A DNA stretch of 64,000 bases from Bacillus sp. WMMC1349 (GCF_013155385.1 NZ_JABJUQ010000007.1:3318501-3382500); one strand, 5' to 3'. Shown: positions 27,390 to 36,446, numbered from the stretch's first letter. Notes: generated by a model not told the origin, from the sequence alone. Made by a program: numbers and translations.

Positions 27390-29519
27390 TTATACTTTAT
27401 CATTAAAAACTTCTTTGACAACTTTTTCGGTTGATTGACCCGTTTCTAGATAGCAAAACTTTTTATAAAACGGAGCAAATATTTGCGGGAGACGGTATTC
27501 CGGTGCTTCTGTCTCCCTGATTTTTCCGATCACTTCATCCGTCGTTTTCACTAATGGACCTGGTGCTTCGTTTTCAAAGTCAAAATAGAAACCGCGCAAT
27601 TTGTCACGATATGTTTCAATGTCAGGAACATAGAAGATCATCGGCCTTTTCAAGTTGGCAAAATCAAAAAATACTGATGAATAATCTGTGATCAGTAAAT
27701 CAGATACCATATAAAGTTCACGAATATCTTCATATGACGAAAAGTCGTAGGCAAAGCCTTTATATGGTTCAAGATCAAAGTTTTCTGCAACTAAATAGTG
27801 CATTCTTAATATGATCACATACTCGTCGCCAATCTCTTCTCTAAGCATGTCAAGGTCTAAATCCAGGTCAAACTTATATTTGCCTTTTTTGTAAAATTGA
27901 TCGTCTCTCCATGTTGGTGCATATATGATCACTTTTTTATCAAGTGGAATCTGCATTTTTTCTTTTAAAGCCCCGACTGTATCAGGATTATTATCCGTGT
28001 GCAGAAAATCGTTTCGCGGATAGCCTGATTCAATCATCGTTTTATTAAACTGAAATGCCCTCGCAAAGATTTCAGTTGAATATGCATTCGGGGAAATCAG
28101 ATAATCCCACTTGGCAGCTTCCGATGTGAAATTTTGTTTATATTTTTCTGTATTTGTACCAGGCATGTGCACTTCTTCCATATCAACAGCAAGCCGTTTA
28201 AGAGGTGTACCGTGCCATGTTTGCAAATATGTGGTGTGCTTCGGTTTTGGAATCCATAAAGGCAAGCGACTGTTTACAACCCAATATTCCGCTCTTGCCA
28301 TCGCAAACAGCCATTTCATTGAGAACCTTCTAATATAAGGAATGCCTTTTTCCTCAAAGATGTCTGTGTAATCAGCGTTAACACTCCAATATAAATGATA
28401 ATCAGGAAGATTCTTCTGCATATATTCATATATCGCTCTCGGATTACAGCTATACTGTTTACCGGCAAAGCTTTCAAAGATAACAGATTTTCTTTTGACA
28501 GGTAAGTGCCCAGCCAATCCAAACATGAAGTGATATCCTTTTTTTAATCCTTTATCGATCTTTTTCTTTACTTTCTTTTTCTTCTTGCGGAAAAATGAAA
28601 CAAGCTTATTTCTTTTTCCCTTAACAAAATAAACAGCGCGTGTTTTCAACGAATAGTCATTCATTCTTAGACGCATATGTCTTTTTTTCTTACGAGGATA
28701 AATGTAAAAACGAGCAAGCCCTTTATTTGTTTGAAGAATCGTAAACTGGTTTGAATGATTTTTAAATTGAATCGCTTTGCTTCTTCTGATAAATGGTTCA
28801 CCTGATTCAGAGTCTTCACCGATAAATTCAATATGAAATTGAAACAATCCAGGCATTATATTTTCTTCATATAGCTTTTTAATATCAATTTTTGCGATAA
28901 AACCGACATTTTCATCAGGTATGTCTTTCTGTTTGAAATCTTCTAAAGGATATTCAAATATTCTTGCTTCCGTTTGCTTGACTTCCTTTAAGATGAGCCG
29001 TCTCTTCTGTACTGATAAAGTTGCATCTTCATGCAGTAAAAATGCAAATCCCTTAATGGTTAATAATCCTTCTGGAGAGAGATGAAAATCGCTGACCTCT
29101 GCGACAGCTTTTTTTTGTAGAACCTTTAAAGAGAAATTGCCTTTTTTTGTTGTGTAAGGCAAAAAGAAAACACCTTTTCTCTCATCCCATTCCCAGGAAA
29201 GCTCGATTGGCTTATGTTCTGCTTTGATTCTTTTTCTAAGGAGATTGCCTTCTGAATTTTTGTAGGCTGCGTAGAAATCAAGGCATCCTTTATCACTGAC
29301 ATGATCTGCAATCTCATCTAAATTAATCGCCACTCTATACTGTTCCTTTTCGGATTCTATCTTTTCGCATGGGATTGTCAGTTCTTCTTTTGTTTTTCGA
29401 TTAACTGCCAAAAGATTAATTTCTTCAGCAGATAATGAATTGTCTAAGGCAAACTCATACTGCCAATCCTTCATTTTTAGGTTTATTAAATTGCATCTTT
29501 TCGGAACTTCCTTCACCAT
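27390..29519 (-). CDS. tagF: CDP-glycerol:poly(glycerophosphate) glycerophosphotransferase TagF/TarF
   Basis: This family adds glycerol-3-phosphate from CDP-glycerol to the teichoic acid linkage unit or chain at the inner membrane face. Of 709 residues, about the last 390 form the catalytic domain, with 'YLQTWHGTPLKRLAVDME', 'IYAPTWRDDQF', 'IILRMHYLV' and 'SDLLITDYSSVFFDFA'. The N-terminal half is beta-rich and includes 'PYTTKKGNFSLKVL'. Order tagD-tagE-tagF matches B. subtilis. Because TarK and TarL are also encoded, it may act like W23 TarF and add only a short glycerol phosphate primer. ATG 29519 has AGAGGAG upstream at a long spacing. Confidence 0.9.
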   Translation of the reverse strand: MVKEVPKRCNLINLKMKDWQYEFALDNSLSAEEINLLAVNRKTKEELTIPCEKIESEKEQYRVAINLDEIADHVSDKGCLDFYAAYKNSEGNLLRKRIKAEHKPIELSWEWDERKGVFFLPYTTKKGNFSLKVLQKKAVAEVSDFHLSPEGLLTIKGFAFLLHEDATLSVQKRRLILKEVKQTEARIFEYPLEDFKQKDIPDENVGFIAKIDIKKLYEENIMPGLFQFHIEFIGEDSESGEPFIRRSKAIQFKNHSNQFTILQTNKGLARFYIYPRKKKRHMRLRMNDYSLKTRAVYFVKGKRNKLVSFFRKKKKKVKKKIDKGLKKGYHFMFGLAGHLPVKRKSVIFESFAGKQYSCNPRAIYEYMQKNLPDYHLYWSVNADYTDIFEEKGIPYIRRFSMKWLFAMARAEYWVVNSRLPLWIPKPKHTTYLQTWHGTPLKRLAVDMEEVHMPGTNTEKYKQNFTSEAAKWDYLISPNAYSTEIFARAFQFNKTMIESGYPRNDFLHTDNNPDTVGALKEKMQIPLDKKVIIYAPTWRDDQFYKKGKYKFDLDLDLDMLREEIGDEYVIILRMHYLVAENFDLEPYKGFAYDFSSYEDIRELYMVSDLLITDYSSVFFDFANLKRPMIFYVPDIETYRDKLRGFYFDFENEAPGPLVKTTDEVIGKIRETEAPEYRLPQIFAPFYKKFCYLETGQSTEKVVKEVFNDKV

Positions 29520-29602
29520 AAAATAAGTCTACTCCTCTTTTTATTGAAAAATTGTCAAATGAATATACACATTATATCATCACTTTATGTTCTTTAGTGT
29601 GT

Positions 29603-31606
29603 TCACTTGTCCAATGTCCATGAATAATTACCCTTTACAGTAGTATACGGAGTCACTTGATACTCATCCACTGAAAATAGCGGAGCCATCTCTGTTTGTT
29701 GAACAAATAATCGTTTTAAAACTTTAACATCGTTCTCATTCATAACTTCCAAATAAAAATCAACAGTTTTCACTTGATTTTTTCTGACCTTTTCAAGATG
29801 GATATCTTGATGATAGCGAATATTAAACCGTTTTGTCTCATCATCTGAAACTGCTTGATCCAAAGGTGCTAACACGATTTGTGCTTTGCTTTTTCTGTCC
29901 AGACCAATTAATGTGACAGTAACCTTTTCATCAATTTTAGTTGGCGCGTGAACTTGTATGGTGAGCATTTCTGAATCTTGCTGCTCAGACTCTATTGCAA
30001 ATGGAAGACTGCTTGTTAATGTCTTCGACAGCTCCCGTTTTTCTTCTTTCATTGCTATCATGTTTTGAAGTGCAGATGACCAATGCTCTAAGTAATGGAC
30101 TGGCAAGTATTTTTTTGCCGTTTCAAAAGCATGAAGTGAAAATTGTTCACGAAGTTGTTCATTTTTCATTAGTAAAATAATTTTTTCAGCAAGCTGTTCA
30201 ATATGATACATTTCAACAACAAAGCCGTTTTGATTATCACTGACAAGGCTTCTGGCACCGTAATCATAGTCATAGGTCACAACTGGACAGCCATTGCTGA
30301 GCGCCTCCATATTTGAAAGCCCAAACCCTTCAAAGTGAGAAGTCGAAATTGTAAGCCATGCTTTTTGAAATTCGTTACTCGGATTTTGTGTATACCCTTT
30401 TAGAAAAACATTGTTTTGCAATTGGCATTTTTCAATTTCAGCTTTAATTTTATTTTCTTCTTCACCAGAACCGTAAATCTCTAATTTTGCCTCTGGAATT
30501 TGTTTGACGACAAGTTGAAAGGCTTTGACCGCATCAATCAAATTTTTCATCGGAGCTAATTTTGAAATAATAACAGCTTTATACTTTTCACTTGGCACTT
30601 TTAAGACTGCTTCATCAAGGGGCTTATCAAGTGCATGCGGCGTAAAGAAAAATGTTTCTTGCTCCCCAGTGATCAGTTTAAAATCCTGCAACTGCTCTTC
30701 AGTAATGAAAAACAGTGCATCTAACTGATGCAATTGATTAAAGAGTTCTTTATAACGACCTTTAATTTGGAACTTAGTTTTTCCATAATGTTTGTTGTGA
30801 ATAATCGCGGCATAATATGTAGACGCAGCTTTTTTGACTTTGAAAACGTTCTGGTCCTGTAGGCGACTATCGACGAGGAACAATTTAGGACGTTCTGAAT
30901 CGGTTTGAAGAACTTCAATCCAGTACCGCCTTATGTCAAATTCGTCGTAAAATTGTAATGTACCTTTATCTGAATGCCAATTAAAGCAAACATCTTGATT
31001 TGAATAATCTTTTTCTAAATAAATGATATTATCTTCATTGACAAATGCCTGCAGATACATTTGATTTGTTTCAGTATTAAAATAATTGATAAGCAATAAA
31101 GCACCGCTTTTTGTGTATTCTTCTCTTTTATAGTGCTTTTTTTCATCACTATAATAATCTACAAAACGAATAGACTGCTTATCTTCATAGTAAGTGATTT
31201 CAAGAGTATTTTCTCTCCGACCAAACAGTTTTCCTAGCTGTTTCATGAATGGGCTTCGGCTTGCTTGCTTTTTAATTTCTTGCAAACTGATTCTTTCTGA
31301 ATATGGCTGGCCATTTGTGCGTTTACTTAGAAAATCATCATACATATTGATCACTTTTGTAAATTTCGGATCAATTTTCTGCTGATCATAAAAACTGCTT
31401 TTTTTAGCCGAAAATTCTTTGTCAAAACGAAATGTTAAAAAAAATGTAGGAATATTGCAGCCTTCTCCAAATAGTTTGGACCGCAATAACAAAGATTTTG
31501 TTAGTCCTCCATAATGATCCGGAATAAGACCAGAAATAAAATAATATTCCATGTCAGGGAATTTCAATCCTTTAAGTTGTTCTTGCTGAACTGGATAACC
31601 GGACAT
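29603..31606 (-). CDS. tagE: Wall teichoic acid alpha-glucosyltransferase TagE
   Basis: This 667-residue GT4 enzyme lies between tagD and tagF, the B. subtilis tagE position (TagE has 673 residues). The N-terminal half is the extended beta domain of the family. The GT-B half has 'VIISKLAPMKNLIDAVKAF', 'LEIYGSGEEENKI' and the E-x7-E motif 'HFEGFGLSNMEAL'. The C-terminus ends with 'VTPYTTVKGNYSWTLDK', a motif shared with other transferases here. The start is ATG 31606, 6 nt after AAGGAAG; an upstream in-frame ATG lacks a site. It is probably UDP-glucose dependent; the substrate polymer in this strain is uncertain. Confidence 0.87.
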   Translation of the reverse strand: MSGYPVQQEQLKGLKFPDMEYYFISGLIPDHYGGLTKSLLLRSKLFGEGCNIPTFFLTFRFDKEFSAKKSSFYDQQKIDPKFTKVINMYDDFLSKRTNGQPYSERISLQEIKKQASRSPFMKQLGKLFGRRENTLEITYYEDKQSIRFVDYYSDEKKHYKREEYTKSGALLLINYFNTETNQMYLQAFVNEDNIIYLEKDYSNQDVCFNWHSDKGTLQFYDEFDIRRYWIEVLQTDSERPKLFLVDSRLQDQNVFKVKKAASTYYAAIIHNKHYGKTKFQIKGRYKELFNQLHQLDALFFITEEQLQDFKLITGEQETFFFTPHALDKPLDEAVLKVPSEKYKAVIISKLAPMKNLIDAVKAFQLVVKQIPEAKLEIYGSGEEENKIKAEIEKCQLQNNVFLKGYTQNPSNEFQKAWLTISTSHFEGFGLSNMEALSNGCPVVTYDYDYGARSLVSDNQNGFVVEMYHIEQLAEKIILLMKNEQLREQFSLHAFETAKKYLPVHYLEHWSSALQNMIAMKEEKRELSKTLTSSLPFAIESEQQDSEMLTIQVHAPTKIDEKVTVTLIGLDRKSKAQIVLAPLDQAVSDDETKRFNIRYHQDIHLEKVRKNQVKTVDFYLEVMNENDVKVLKRLFVQQTEMAPLFSVDEYQVTPYTTVKGNYSWTLDK

Positions 31607-31682
31607 ATTTTTCTTCCTTTCCTGAGTAGGATAACACTCGCAATTTATATTCACAACTTAGCAAAATATTGATTTAAGAATC

Positions 31683-31718
31683 AAAAAATACTTCTTACCT
31701 CTGTAAGAAGTACTTTTT
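31683..31718 (-). terminator. Terminator between tagD and tagE
   Basis: On the minus strand the stem AGTACTTCTTAC-AGAG-GTAAGAAGTA is followed by six T. It lies directly after the tagD stop and before tagE, so tagD should end here unless there is read-through. Confidence 0.85.
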
Positions 31719-31740
31719 AAAAATAAGCATTAAAACCGTT

Positions 31741-32130
31741 TTACAAACCGGCGATTTCTTCTTTAATCTTGGTTGTTGAAATCCCTTCAGTTCTTGGAAG
31801 ATAGACAACCTCGCAATAATCTTTTAAGAAGTCAAACTTCCCTTCCCAGTCATCTCCCATGACAAAAACGTCAATATCATGGTTGACCACGTCTTGGACT
31901 TTCTGATCCCAAGTTTTCTCCGGAATGACTTCGTCTACATAACGAATCGTTTCCAAGATGAGCTTACGATGCTCATAGCTGTGATACGCTTTTTTCTGTT
32001 TTTGAAGGTTGAATTCATCCGTGGAAATCGCTACAACAAGATAATCACCTAACTGTTTAGCTCGTTCCAATAGTTTAATATGTCCCCAATGCAATAAATC
32101 AAACGTTCCATATGTGATGACTTTCTTCAT
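31741..32130 (-). CDS. tagD: Glycerol-3-phosphate cytidylyltransferase TagD
   Basis: TagD makes CDP-glycerol, the glycerol phosphate donor for TagB and TagF. Starting at ATG 32130 it has 129 residues, the same as B. subtilis TagD. The sequence begins 'MKKVITYGTFDLLHWGHI' with the HxGH motif. It also has 'VFVMGDDWEGKFD', and ends 'RTEGISTTKIKEEIAGL' with the RTEGISTT signature. The site AAAGGAG lies 13 nt upstream. It diverges from tagA. The high similarity to subtilis TagD makes this one of the surest calls in the window. Confidence 0.96.
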   Translation of the reverse strand: MKKVITYGTFDLLHWGHIKLLERAKQLGDYLVVAISTDEFNLQKQKKAYHSYEHRKLILETIRYVDEVIPEKTWDQKVQDVVNHDIDVFVMGDDWEGKFDFLKDYCEVVYLPRTEGISTTKIKEEIAGL

Positions 32131-32259
32131 TGTAGAAATCATTCTCCTTTCTAAGAGCATCTTTAAAGGCTCATCAATAAACTTTATTTAACGAACAAAT
32201 TGTCCATTTTCTTTATCAAAAATTAATATGAACTTTACACATAATACCACTGATCATAA

Positions 32260-32288
32260 ATTATAACACATTGATTAACATTCGTTAA
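32260..32288 (-). promoter_or_regulatory. Vegetative promoter of tagD with overlapping TTAACA-like repeats
   Basis: On the minus strand TTAACG (32283-32288), 17 nt and TATAAT (32260-32265) form a good sigma-A promoter. Read on the plus strand, ATAACA, TTAACA, TTAAGT and ATAACA at 32263, 32275, 32285 and 32294 overlap it. Their spacing of 9-12 bp is less regular than at tuaA. Confidence 0.6.
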
Positions 32289-32383
32289 GTTCTATAACAG
32301 TGAACAATTTTCCATTCTTTGAAGATATCGAGTTAAAGCTTGATAACTCTTATTGTTTCAAATAGTAAATTTTCTTAATCTGC

Positions 32384-32427
32384 TGTAAAGATATTGTTAA
32401 GCTTTTATGAAAGATCTATGCTAAAAT
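32384..32427 (+). promoter_or_regulatory. tagA promoter with WalR/PhoP-type direct repeat
   Basis: TTGTTA (32394-32399), 17 nt and TATGCT (32417-32422) form a promoter; the overlapping TGCTAAAAT (32419-32427) can also serve as an extended -10. TGTAAA-N5-TGTTAA (32384-32400) overlaps the -35. That repeat fits the WalR consensus TGTWAH-N5-TGTWAH exactly, and its reverse strand fits PhoP half-sites. Both regulators are reported to act on tagA in B. subtilis. Confidence 0.6.
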
Positions 32428-32524
32428 ATACGTTAGACCAATAGATTTTACGTCTTGTCTATTACACTTGCAAATTAAAATTTTTTGTCATATATTTATA
32501 TTTTTTGGAAGGAGGAATACCATT

Positions 32525-33304
32525 ATGTTACCAACAGAAAAGATACAAAACCTTGCTTTTGTAAATGGAGATTTAACAGGTTTTATCAATCACCTTGAAG
32601 AAACCTTTATCAATCGAAGTACAGGCGCATATATCGCAACGGTAAACCCGGAAATTGGATATGCAGCTGCCAAGGATAAAGATTACTTTCAGACGGTTTC
32701 TTCGGCTGATTTTATCCTGCCTGATGGTATCGGCATCGTCCTGACTTCAAGGCTAACACATCATCGGCTAAAATCCCGGATCGCAGGGTATGATGTATTT
32801 ATCAATTTGCTTGGCATTGCCAACCAAAAAAAGAAAAAGGTCTTTTTATTCGGTGCTAAACCGGATGTCATTCAAGCCGCGGCTGAGCGAATCTCACATG
32901 AGTATCCGAATATCGAGCTCGTCGGATATTCAGACGGTTATGTTAAAGACAGAGAATCCGTTGCCCTGCAAATCGCCCAAACCAACCCTGACATGGTTTT
33001 TGTTGCTCTGGGCTGCCCGCATCAAGAAAAGTTCATTTATGAGCATAAACACTTATTTCCACAAGCAATTGCAATCGGAGTTGGCGGAAGTTTTGACGTG
33101 TTTAGCGGAACTGTCAAAAGAGCACCTAAAATATTGATCAAACTAAATCTTGAGTGGTTGTATCGGTTAATGACAAACCCTTCGAGATGGAGAAGGATGT
33201 TGAATATCCCCAAATATGTCTTTTCTGTCTTGAAAGAGGAAAAGTTGCAAAAACAGCCTTTACTTTCTGAACCGATAAAAGAACAGTCTAAAATTGATGC
33301 ATAG
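32525..33304 (+). CDS. tagA: UDP-ManNAc:GlcNAc-PP-undecaprenol ManNAc transferase TagA
   Basis: TagA adds the second sugar of the teichoic acid linkage unit on the inner membrane face, the first committed step. The start is ATG 32525 behind a strong GGAGGA site; an in-frame TTG at 32468 lacks one. The 259-residue protein is a family 26 glycosyltransferase. It has 'ATVNPEIGYAA', 'SADFILPDGIGIV', 'RIAGYDVF', 'VFLFGAKPDVI', 'ALGCPHQEKF' and 'GVGGSFDVFSGTVKRAP'. It heads tagA-tagB-tarIJKL. UDP-ManNAc comes from MnaA, encoded at 8-9 kb. Confidence 0.95.
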   Translation: MLPTEKIQNLAFVNGDLTGFINHLEETFINRSTGAYIATVNPEIGYAAAKDKDYFQTVSSADFILPDGIGIVLTSRLTHHRLKSRIAGYDVFINLLGIANQKKKKVFLFGAKPDVIQAAAERISHEYPNIELVGYSDGYVKDRESVALQIAQTNPDMVFVALGCPHQEKFIYEHKHLFPQAIAIGVGGSFDVFSGTVKRAPKILIKLNLEWLYRLMTNPSRWRRMLNIPKYVFSVLKEEKLQKQPLLSEPIKEQSKIDA

Positions 33305-33324
33305 AAAAGAGATAGGATAACAGT

Positions 33325-34488
33325 ATGAATATACGCTCATTATTGACTATGGTTTATTCAGTCGGCCTTTCTTTGATCGGCTTTATGTTTAAATGGGTGA
33401 AACCGCGAGATAAAGCTGTTCTTCTCGTTTCGTTTCCAGACAATGCAAGAGCATTGCTAAAAGAATATGAGAACTCAGAAAAACCTTTTGATCTAGAAGT
33501 GCTTTATACAAGGCATGCGATTCCTCTTAAGAGGGAATATCCATCTGTTAAAGCAAAAGTGATCAATGAAAAAAATCCGTTTCATCTCATTCAGGCTGTT
33601 TACAGGATGTTTAGTAGCAAATTTGTGATTTGCGATAATTATTTTTTATTAACAAGTACGCTAAACAATCGGTCTCAGACAATATGTATCCAGGTTTGGC
33701 ATGCAAATGGGGCATTGAAGAAATTCGGTCTTGAAGATGTAACCAATCAACAGCGACATCCGCGGGATATCAAAAGATTTAAACAAGTATATCGTTCATT
33801 TGACTATGTTGTTGTCGGGTCTGATAAGATGGCCGATATTTTCAAGCGGTCATTCGGCATTAAAGATGATCAGCAATTTTTACGGACTGGTGTCCCTTTA
33901 ACAGATCAATATTTTCAAGTACCACAATCTGTTTCATGTCCCAACAAAAAAATCATTCTCTATGCACCGACATACAGAGACTTTAATATTGAAAATATCA
34001 CTCTCCCTTTTTCAAAAAAACAGCTTTCTGAAGACTTGAAGGGGGAATTTTTACTTCACGTGAAACTTCATCCTGCCGTGCGCCGTCATATCAGATTAGA
34101 TGGGCTAGAAGGCTTTGTTAAAGATGTCTCAGATCTTCCTTTAGAAGAGTTGCTATATAAAAGTGATATTCTGATTTCCGATTATTCTTCAGTTGCGTTT
34201 GAATATGCCTTATTTCATAAACCGATGCTTTTTTTCACATATGATATTGAGGAATATGATGAAAAACGGGGATTAATCGATCATTATGAATCAGTGATAC
34301 CGGGGAAAGCCTGCAAGAGCAGCGAGATGCTTCTAAAGGAGCTGAAACATCTCCATCTAAAAGATGATAAGACCAAACAGTTTGCAGAGGAATGGAATCA
34401 ATATTCACAAGGCGATGCAAGCCGGCGGCTATTGGAGTTTGTCAGCCAGCAAATCCATGCCGGGTGCAAGCGCACTGATTCTGTATGA
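33325..34488 (+). CDS. tagB: Teichoic acid glycerol-phosphate primase TagB/TarB
   Basis: TagB adds the first glycerol phosphate from CDP-glycerol to the ManNAc-GlcNAc linkage unit. The 387-residue protein has an amphipathic or membrane-associated start, then the polyol-phosphate transferase motifs 'IQVWHANGALKKFG', 'ILYAPTYRDFN', 'HVKLHPAVRRH' and 'SDILISDYSSVAFEYA'. The length matches TagB/TarB (about 370-385) rather than the longer polymerases. It lies 20 bp after tagA. The start ATG follows AGGATAACAG. Confidence 0.93.
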   Translation: MNIRSLLTMVYSVGLSLIGFMFKWVKPRDKAVLLVSFPDNARALLKEYENSEKPFDLEVLYTRHAIPLKREYPSVKAKVINEKNPFHLIQAVYRMFSSKFVICDNYFLLTSTLNNRSQTICIQVWHANGALKKFGLEDVTNQQRHPRDIKRFKQVYRSFDYVVVGSDKMADIFKRSFGIKDDQQFLRTGVPLTDQYFQVPQSVSCPNKKIILYAPTYRDFNIENITLPFSKKQLSEDLKGEFLLHVKLHPAVRRHIRLDGLEGFVKDVSDLPLEELLYKSDILISDYSSVAFEYALFHKPMLFFTYDIEEYDEKRGLIDHYESVIPGKACKSSEMLLKELKHLHLKDDKTKQFAEEWNQYSQGDASRRLLEFVSQQIHAGCKRTDSV

Positions 34489-34524
34489 TTTTTTTGGAAA
34501 GTTTGTAAAAATAGAACGTTCATA

Positions 34525-34533
34525 TGTTAGAAT
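34525..34533 (+). promoter_or_regulatory. Candidate extended -10 promoter upstream of tarI
   Basis: TGTTAGAAT (34525-34533) fits TGnTAnnnT. A TTGTAA lies 19 nt upstream of the TAGAAT hexamer, which is too far for a good -35. Transcripts would start near 34540 and carry a leader of about 165 nt before tarI. Confidence 0.45.
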
Positions 34534-34583
34534 AGGACTATATAAAAATAGCCCTTATGACTGAGTCTTTAAAACATTTTCTA

Positions 34584-34665
34584 TTGATCTGAAGCTGATC
34601 AACAGGTTCAGTGAATTGGCATGCTCTGGCTTGAACAAGAGCGTTTTTTTGCGTGCTACTGAACC
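34584..34665 (+). promoter_or_regulatory. Structured leader with nested terminator before tarI
   Basis: Three elements occur in order. A hairpin TTGATC/GATCAA lies at 34584-34602. GGTTCAGT (34605-34612) can pair perfectly with ACTGAACC (34658-34665). Between those arms sits a terminator-like hairpin GCTCT/AGAGC (34623-34642) followed by seven T (34644-34650). The outer arms enclose the terminator, so the alternatives look like an attenuator. It is not a T-box, and no known riboswitch core is recognisable to me. Confidence 0.55.
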
Positions 34666-34707
34666 ATTCTTATTTCGAATATGAATGTTAAAAGGAAGGA
34701 GTATTTT

Positions 34708-35421
34708 ATGATCTACGCTGAGATTTTAGCCGGAGGTAAAGGTTCTCGAATGGGAAATGTGAATATGCCAAAGCAGTTCCTTTCCTTAAACAAGAGACCG
34801 ATTATCATCCATACTGTTGAGAAATTTCTACTAAACGACCGCTTTGATAAAATTTTAATTGTCTCACCTAAAGAATGGATTAATCATACTAAAGATATAC
34901 TGAAGAAATTTATTGGAGTAGACAGCCGTCTTATTGTTGTTGAGGGTGGAAGTGACCGCAATGAGTCCATTATGAATGGAATCCGCCACATCGATAAAGA
35001 ATTCGGCATTCAAGATGATGACATTATTGTCACACATGACTCTGTACGCCCATTTTTAACCCATCGGATTATTGAGGATAACATCAATGCAGCCCTACAG
35101 TATGATGCAGTTGACACTGTGATTGCTGCTATCGATACAATCATTGCTTCCGAAGATAAGGAATTTATTTCAGAGATTCCTGTTCGGGATACAATGTATC
35201 AAGGTCAGACCCCTCAAAGTTTCCGCATCAAAAGATTAGTTGAGTTGTACGAGCAGTTGTCAGATCAACAAAAATCAGTATTGACTGATGCTTGCAAAAT
35301 CTGTTCATTAGCCGGAGAAAAAGTCAAGTTGGTACGCGGAGAAGTCTTTAATATTAAAGTGACGACACCATATGATTTAAAAGTTGCGAATGCTATCTTA
35401 CAGGAGCGAATTTCCCAATGA
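34708..35421 (+). CDS. tarI: Ribitol-5-phosphate cytidylyltransferase TarI
   Basis: TarI makes CDP-ribitol from CTP and ribitol-5-phosphate. Starting at ATG 34708 behind GGAAGGAG it has 237 residues, as in other TarI proteins. It shows the IspD-like signature '[22 protein letters not shown]', '[13 protein letters not shown]', '[10 protein letters not shown]' and '[13 protein letters not shown]'. Its stop overlaps the tarJ start by 4 bp. Its presence with tarJ indicates a poly(ribitol phosphate) wall teichoic acid, as in B. subtilis W23 and Staphylococcus aureus. Confidence 0.94.
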   Translation: MIYAEILAGGKGSRMGNVNMPKQFLSLNKRPIIIHTVEKFLLNDRFDKILIVSPKEWINHTKDILKKFIGVDSRLIVVEGGSDRNESIMNGIRHIDKEFGIQDDDIIVTHDSVRPFLTHRIIEDNINAALQYDAVDTVIAAIDTIIASEDKEFISEIPVRDTMYQGQTPQSFRIKRLVELYEQLSDQQKSVLTDACKICSLAGEKVKLVRGEVFNIKVTTPYDLKVANAILQERISQ

Positions 35422-36443
35422 TTAATCAAACGTATCGTCTAGTTTCACCTCGTCAGTTTGAAGTGACTTACAAAGATAAAATGATTAATGCGAATAAAGT
35501 TGTCGTCCGGCCCACACATCTGTCAATTTGTGCAGCTGACCAGCGCTATTACACAGGTTCCCGTGGTAAAGAAGTCATGGACAAAAAATTGCCAATGGCA
35601 CTTATCCATGAAGGAATCGGTAAAGTCATGCATGACCCGACAGGTCATTTTAAGGTGGGAGACCGGGTGGTATTGGTCCCAAACACTCCTACAGAACGGC
35701 ATGAAATTATTGCAGAGAATTACTTGCGCTCCAGCCGTTTTCGTTCTAGCGGATATGACGGTTTTATGCAGGATTATATGTTCATGGATCCAGATCGATT
35801 AGTCTTACTTCCAGACAGCTTAAATCCAAAGGTAGCCGCTTTTACAGAATTGATCACAATTACGATGCATGCGATCAGTCGTTTTGAAAGAATCGCACAC
35901 CAAAAACGCGATATATTTGGTGTATGGGGAGACGGTAATTTAGGGTTTATCACTTCGTTAATTCTTAAAAAACGCTATCCAAACAGCAAAGTGTTTATTT
36001 TCGGAAAAACTTCATATAAGCTTGAACACTTTTCTTTTGTTGATGCTGCATATCAAATTAACGATATCCCTGCTGATATCTTAGTTGACCATGCATTTGA
36101 ATGTGTCGGTGGCCGCGGCAGCGAAAGTGCGATTGAGCAAATGATTGATCATGTTCAACCTGAAGCATGTCTCGCCTTGCTCGGCGTATCAGAGTATCCG
36201 GTCGAAATCGAAACAAGAATGGTTCTGGAAAAAGGAATTACATTGATTGGAAGCAGCCGCAGCGGACGGGAAGACTTCGTCCGTACAGTTAACTTTTTAG
36301 CAGAATACCCTGAAGTCGCTGACTATTTGGAGACGCTCATAGGGGGATGTTATCCTGTTCGCAGTATTGAAGATATCACGAATGTGTTTGAAGCAGATTT
36401 AACATCTTCATGGGGTAAAACTGTCATTGAGTGGGAAATTTAA
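35418..36443 (+). CDS. tarJ: Ribulose-5-phosphate reductase TarJ
   Basis: TarJ reduces ribulose-5-phosphate to ribitol-5-phosphate with NADPH, supplying TarI. The 341-residue protein is a zinc-type medium-chain dehydrogenase. It has '[17 protein letters not shown]', '[10 protein letters not shown]' (Glu/His zinc region), '[12 protein letters not shown]' and the cofactor loop '[14 protein letters not shown]'. The structural four-cysteine zinc lobe of classical alcohol dehydrogenases is absent, as is usual for TarJ. It overlaps tarI by 4 bp (ATGA) and is followed after 3 bp by tarK. Confidence 0.94.
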   Translation: MINQTYRLVSPRQFEVTYKDKMINANKVVVRPTHLSICAADQRYYTGSRGKEVMDKKLPMALIHEGIGKVMHDPTGHFKVGDRVVLVPNTPTERHEIIAENYLRSSRFRSSGYDGFMQDYMFMDPDRLVLLPDSLNPKVAAFTELITITMHAISRFERIAHQKRDIFGVWGDGNLGFITSLILKKRYPNSKVFIFGKTSYKLEHFSFVDAAYQINDIPADILVDHAFECVGGRGSESAIEQMIDHVQPEACLALLGVSEYPVEIETRMVLEKGITLIGSSRSGREDFVRTVNFLAEYPEVADYLETLIGGCYPVRSIEDITNVFEADLTSSWGKTVIEWEI

Positions 36444-36446
36444 AAA

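Larger units (their letters stand above)
32131..32524. other. Divergent tagD/tagA control region
   Basis: This 394-bp gap holds no gene. It contains the tagD promoter, the tagA promoter, and several TTAACA/TGTTAA-type half-sites that suggest PhoP and/or WalR binding. The tagA leader includes AT-rich sequence and the GGAGG site at about 32510. Confidence 0.7.

Noticed and set aside
34584..34665. tarI leader as a T-box or known riboswitch
   Set aside because: No T-box sequence, specifier loop or known riboswitch core could be recognised; only nested inverted repeats and a terminator are visible.
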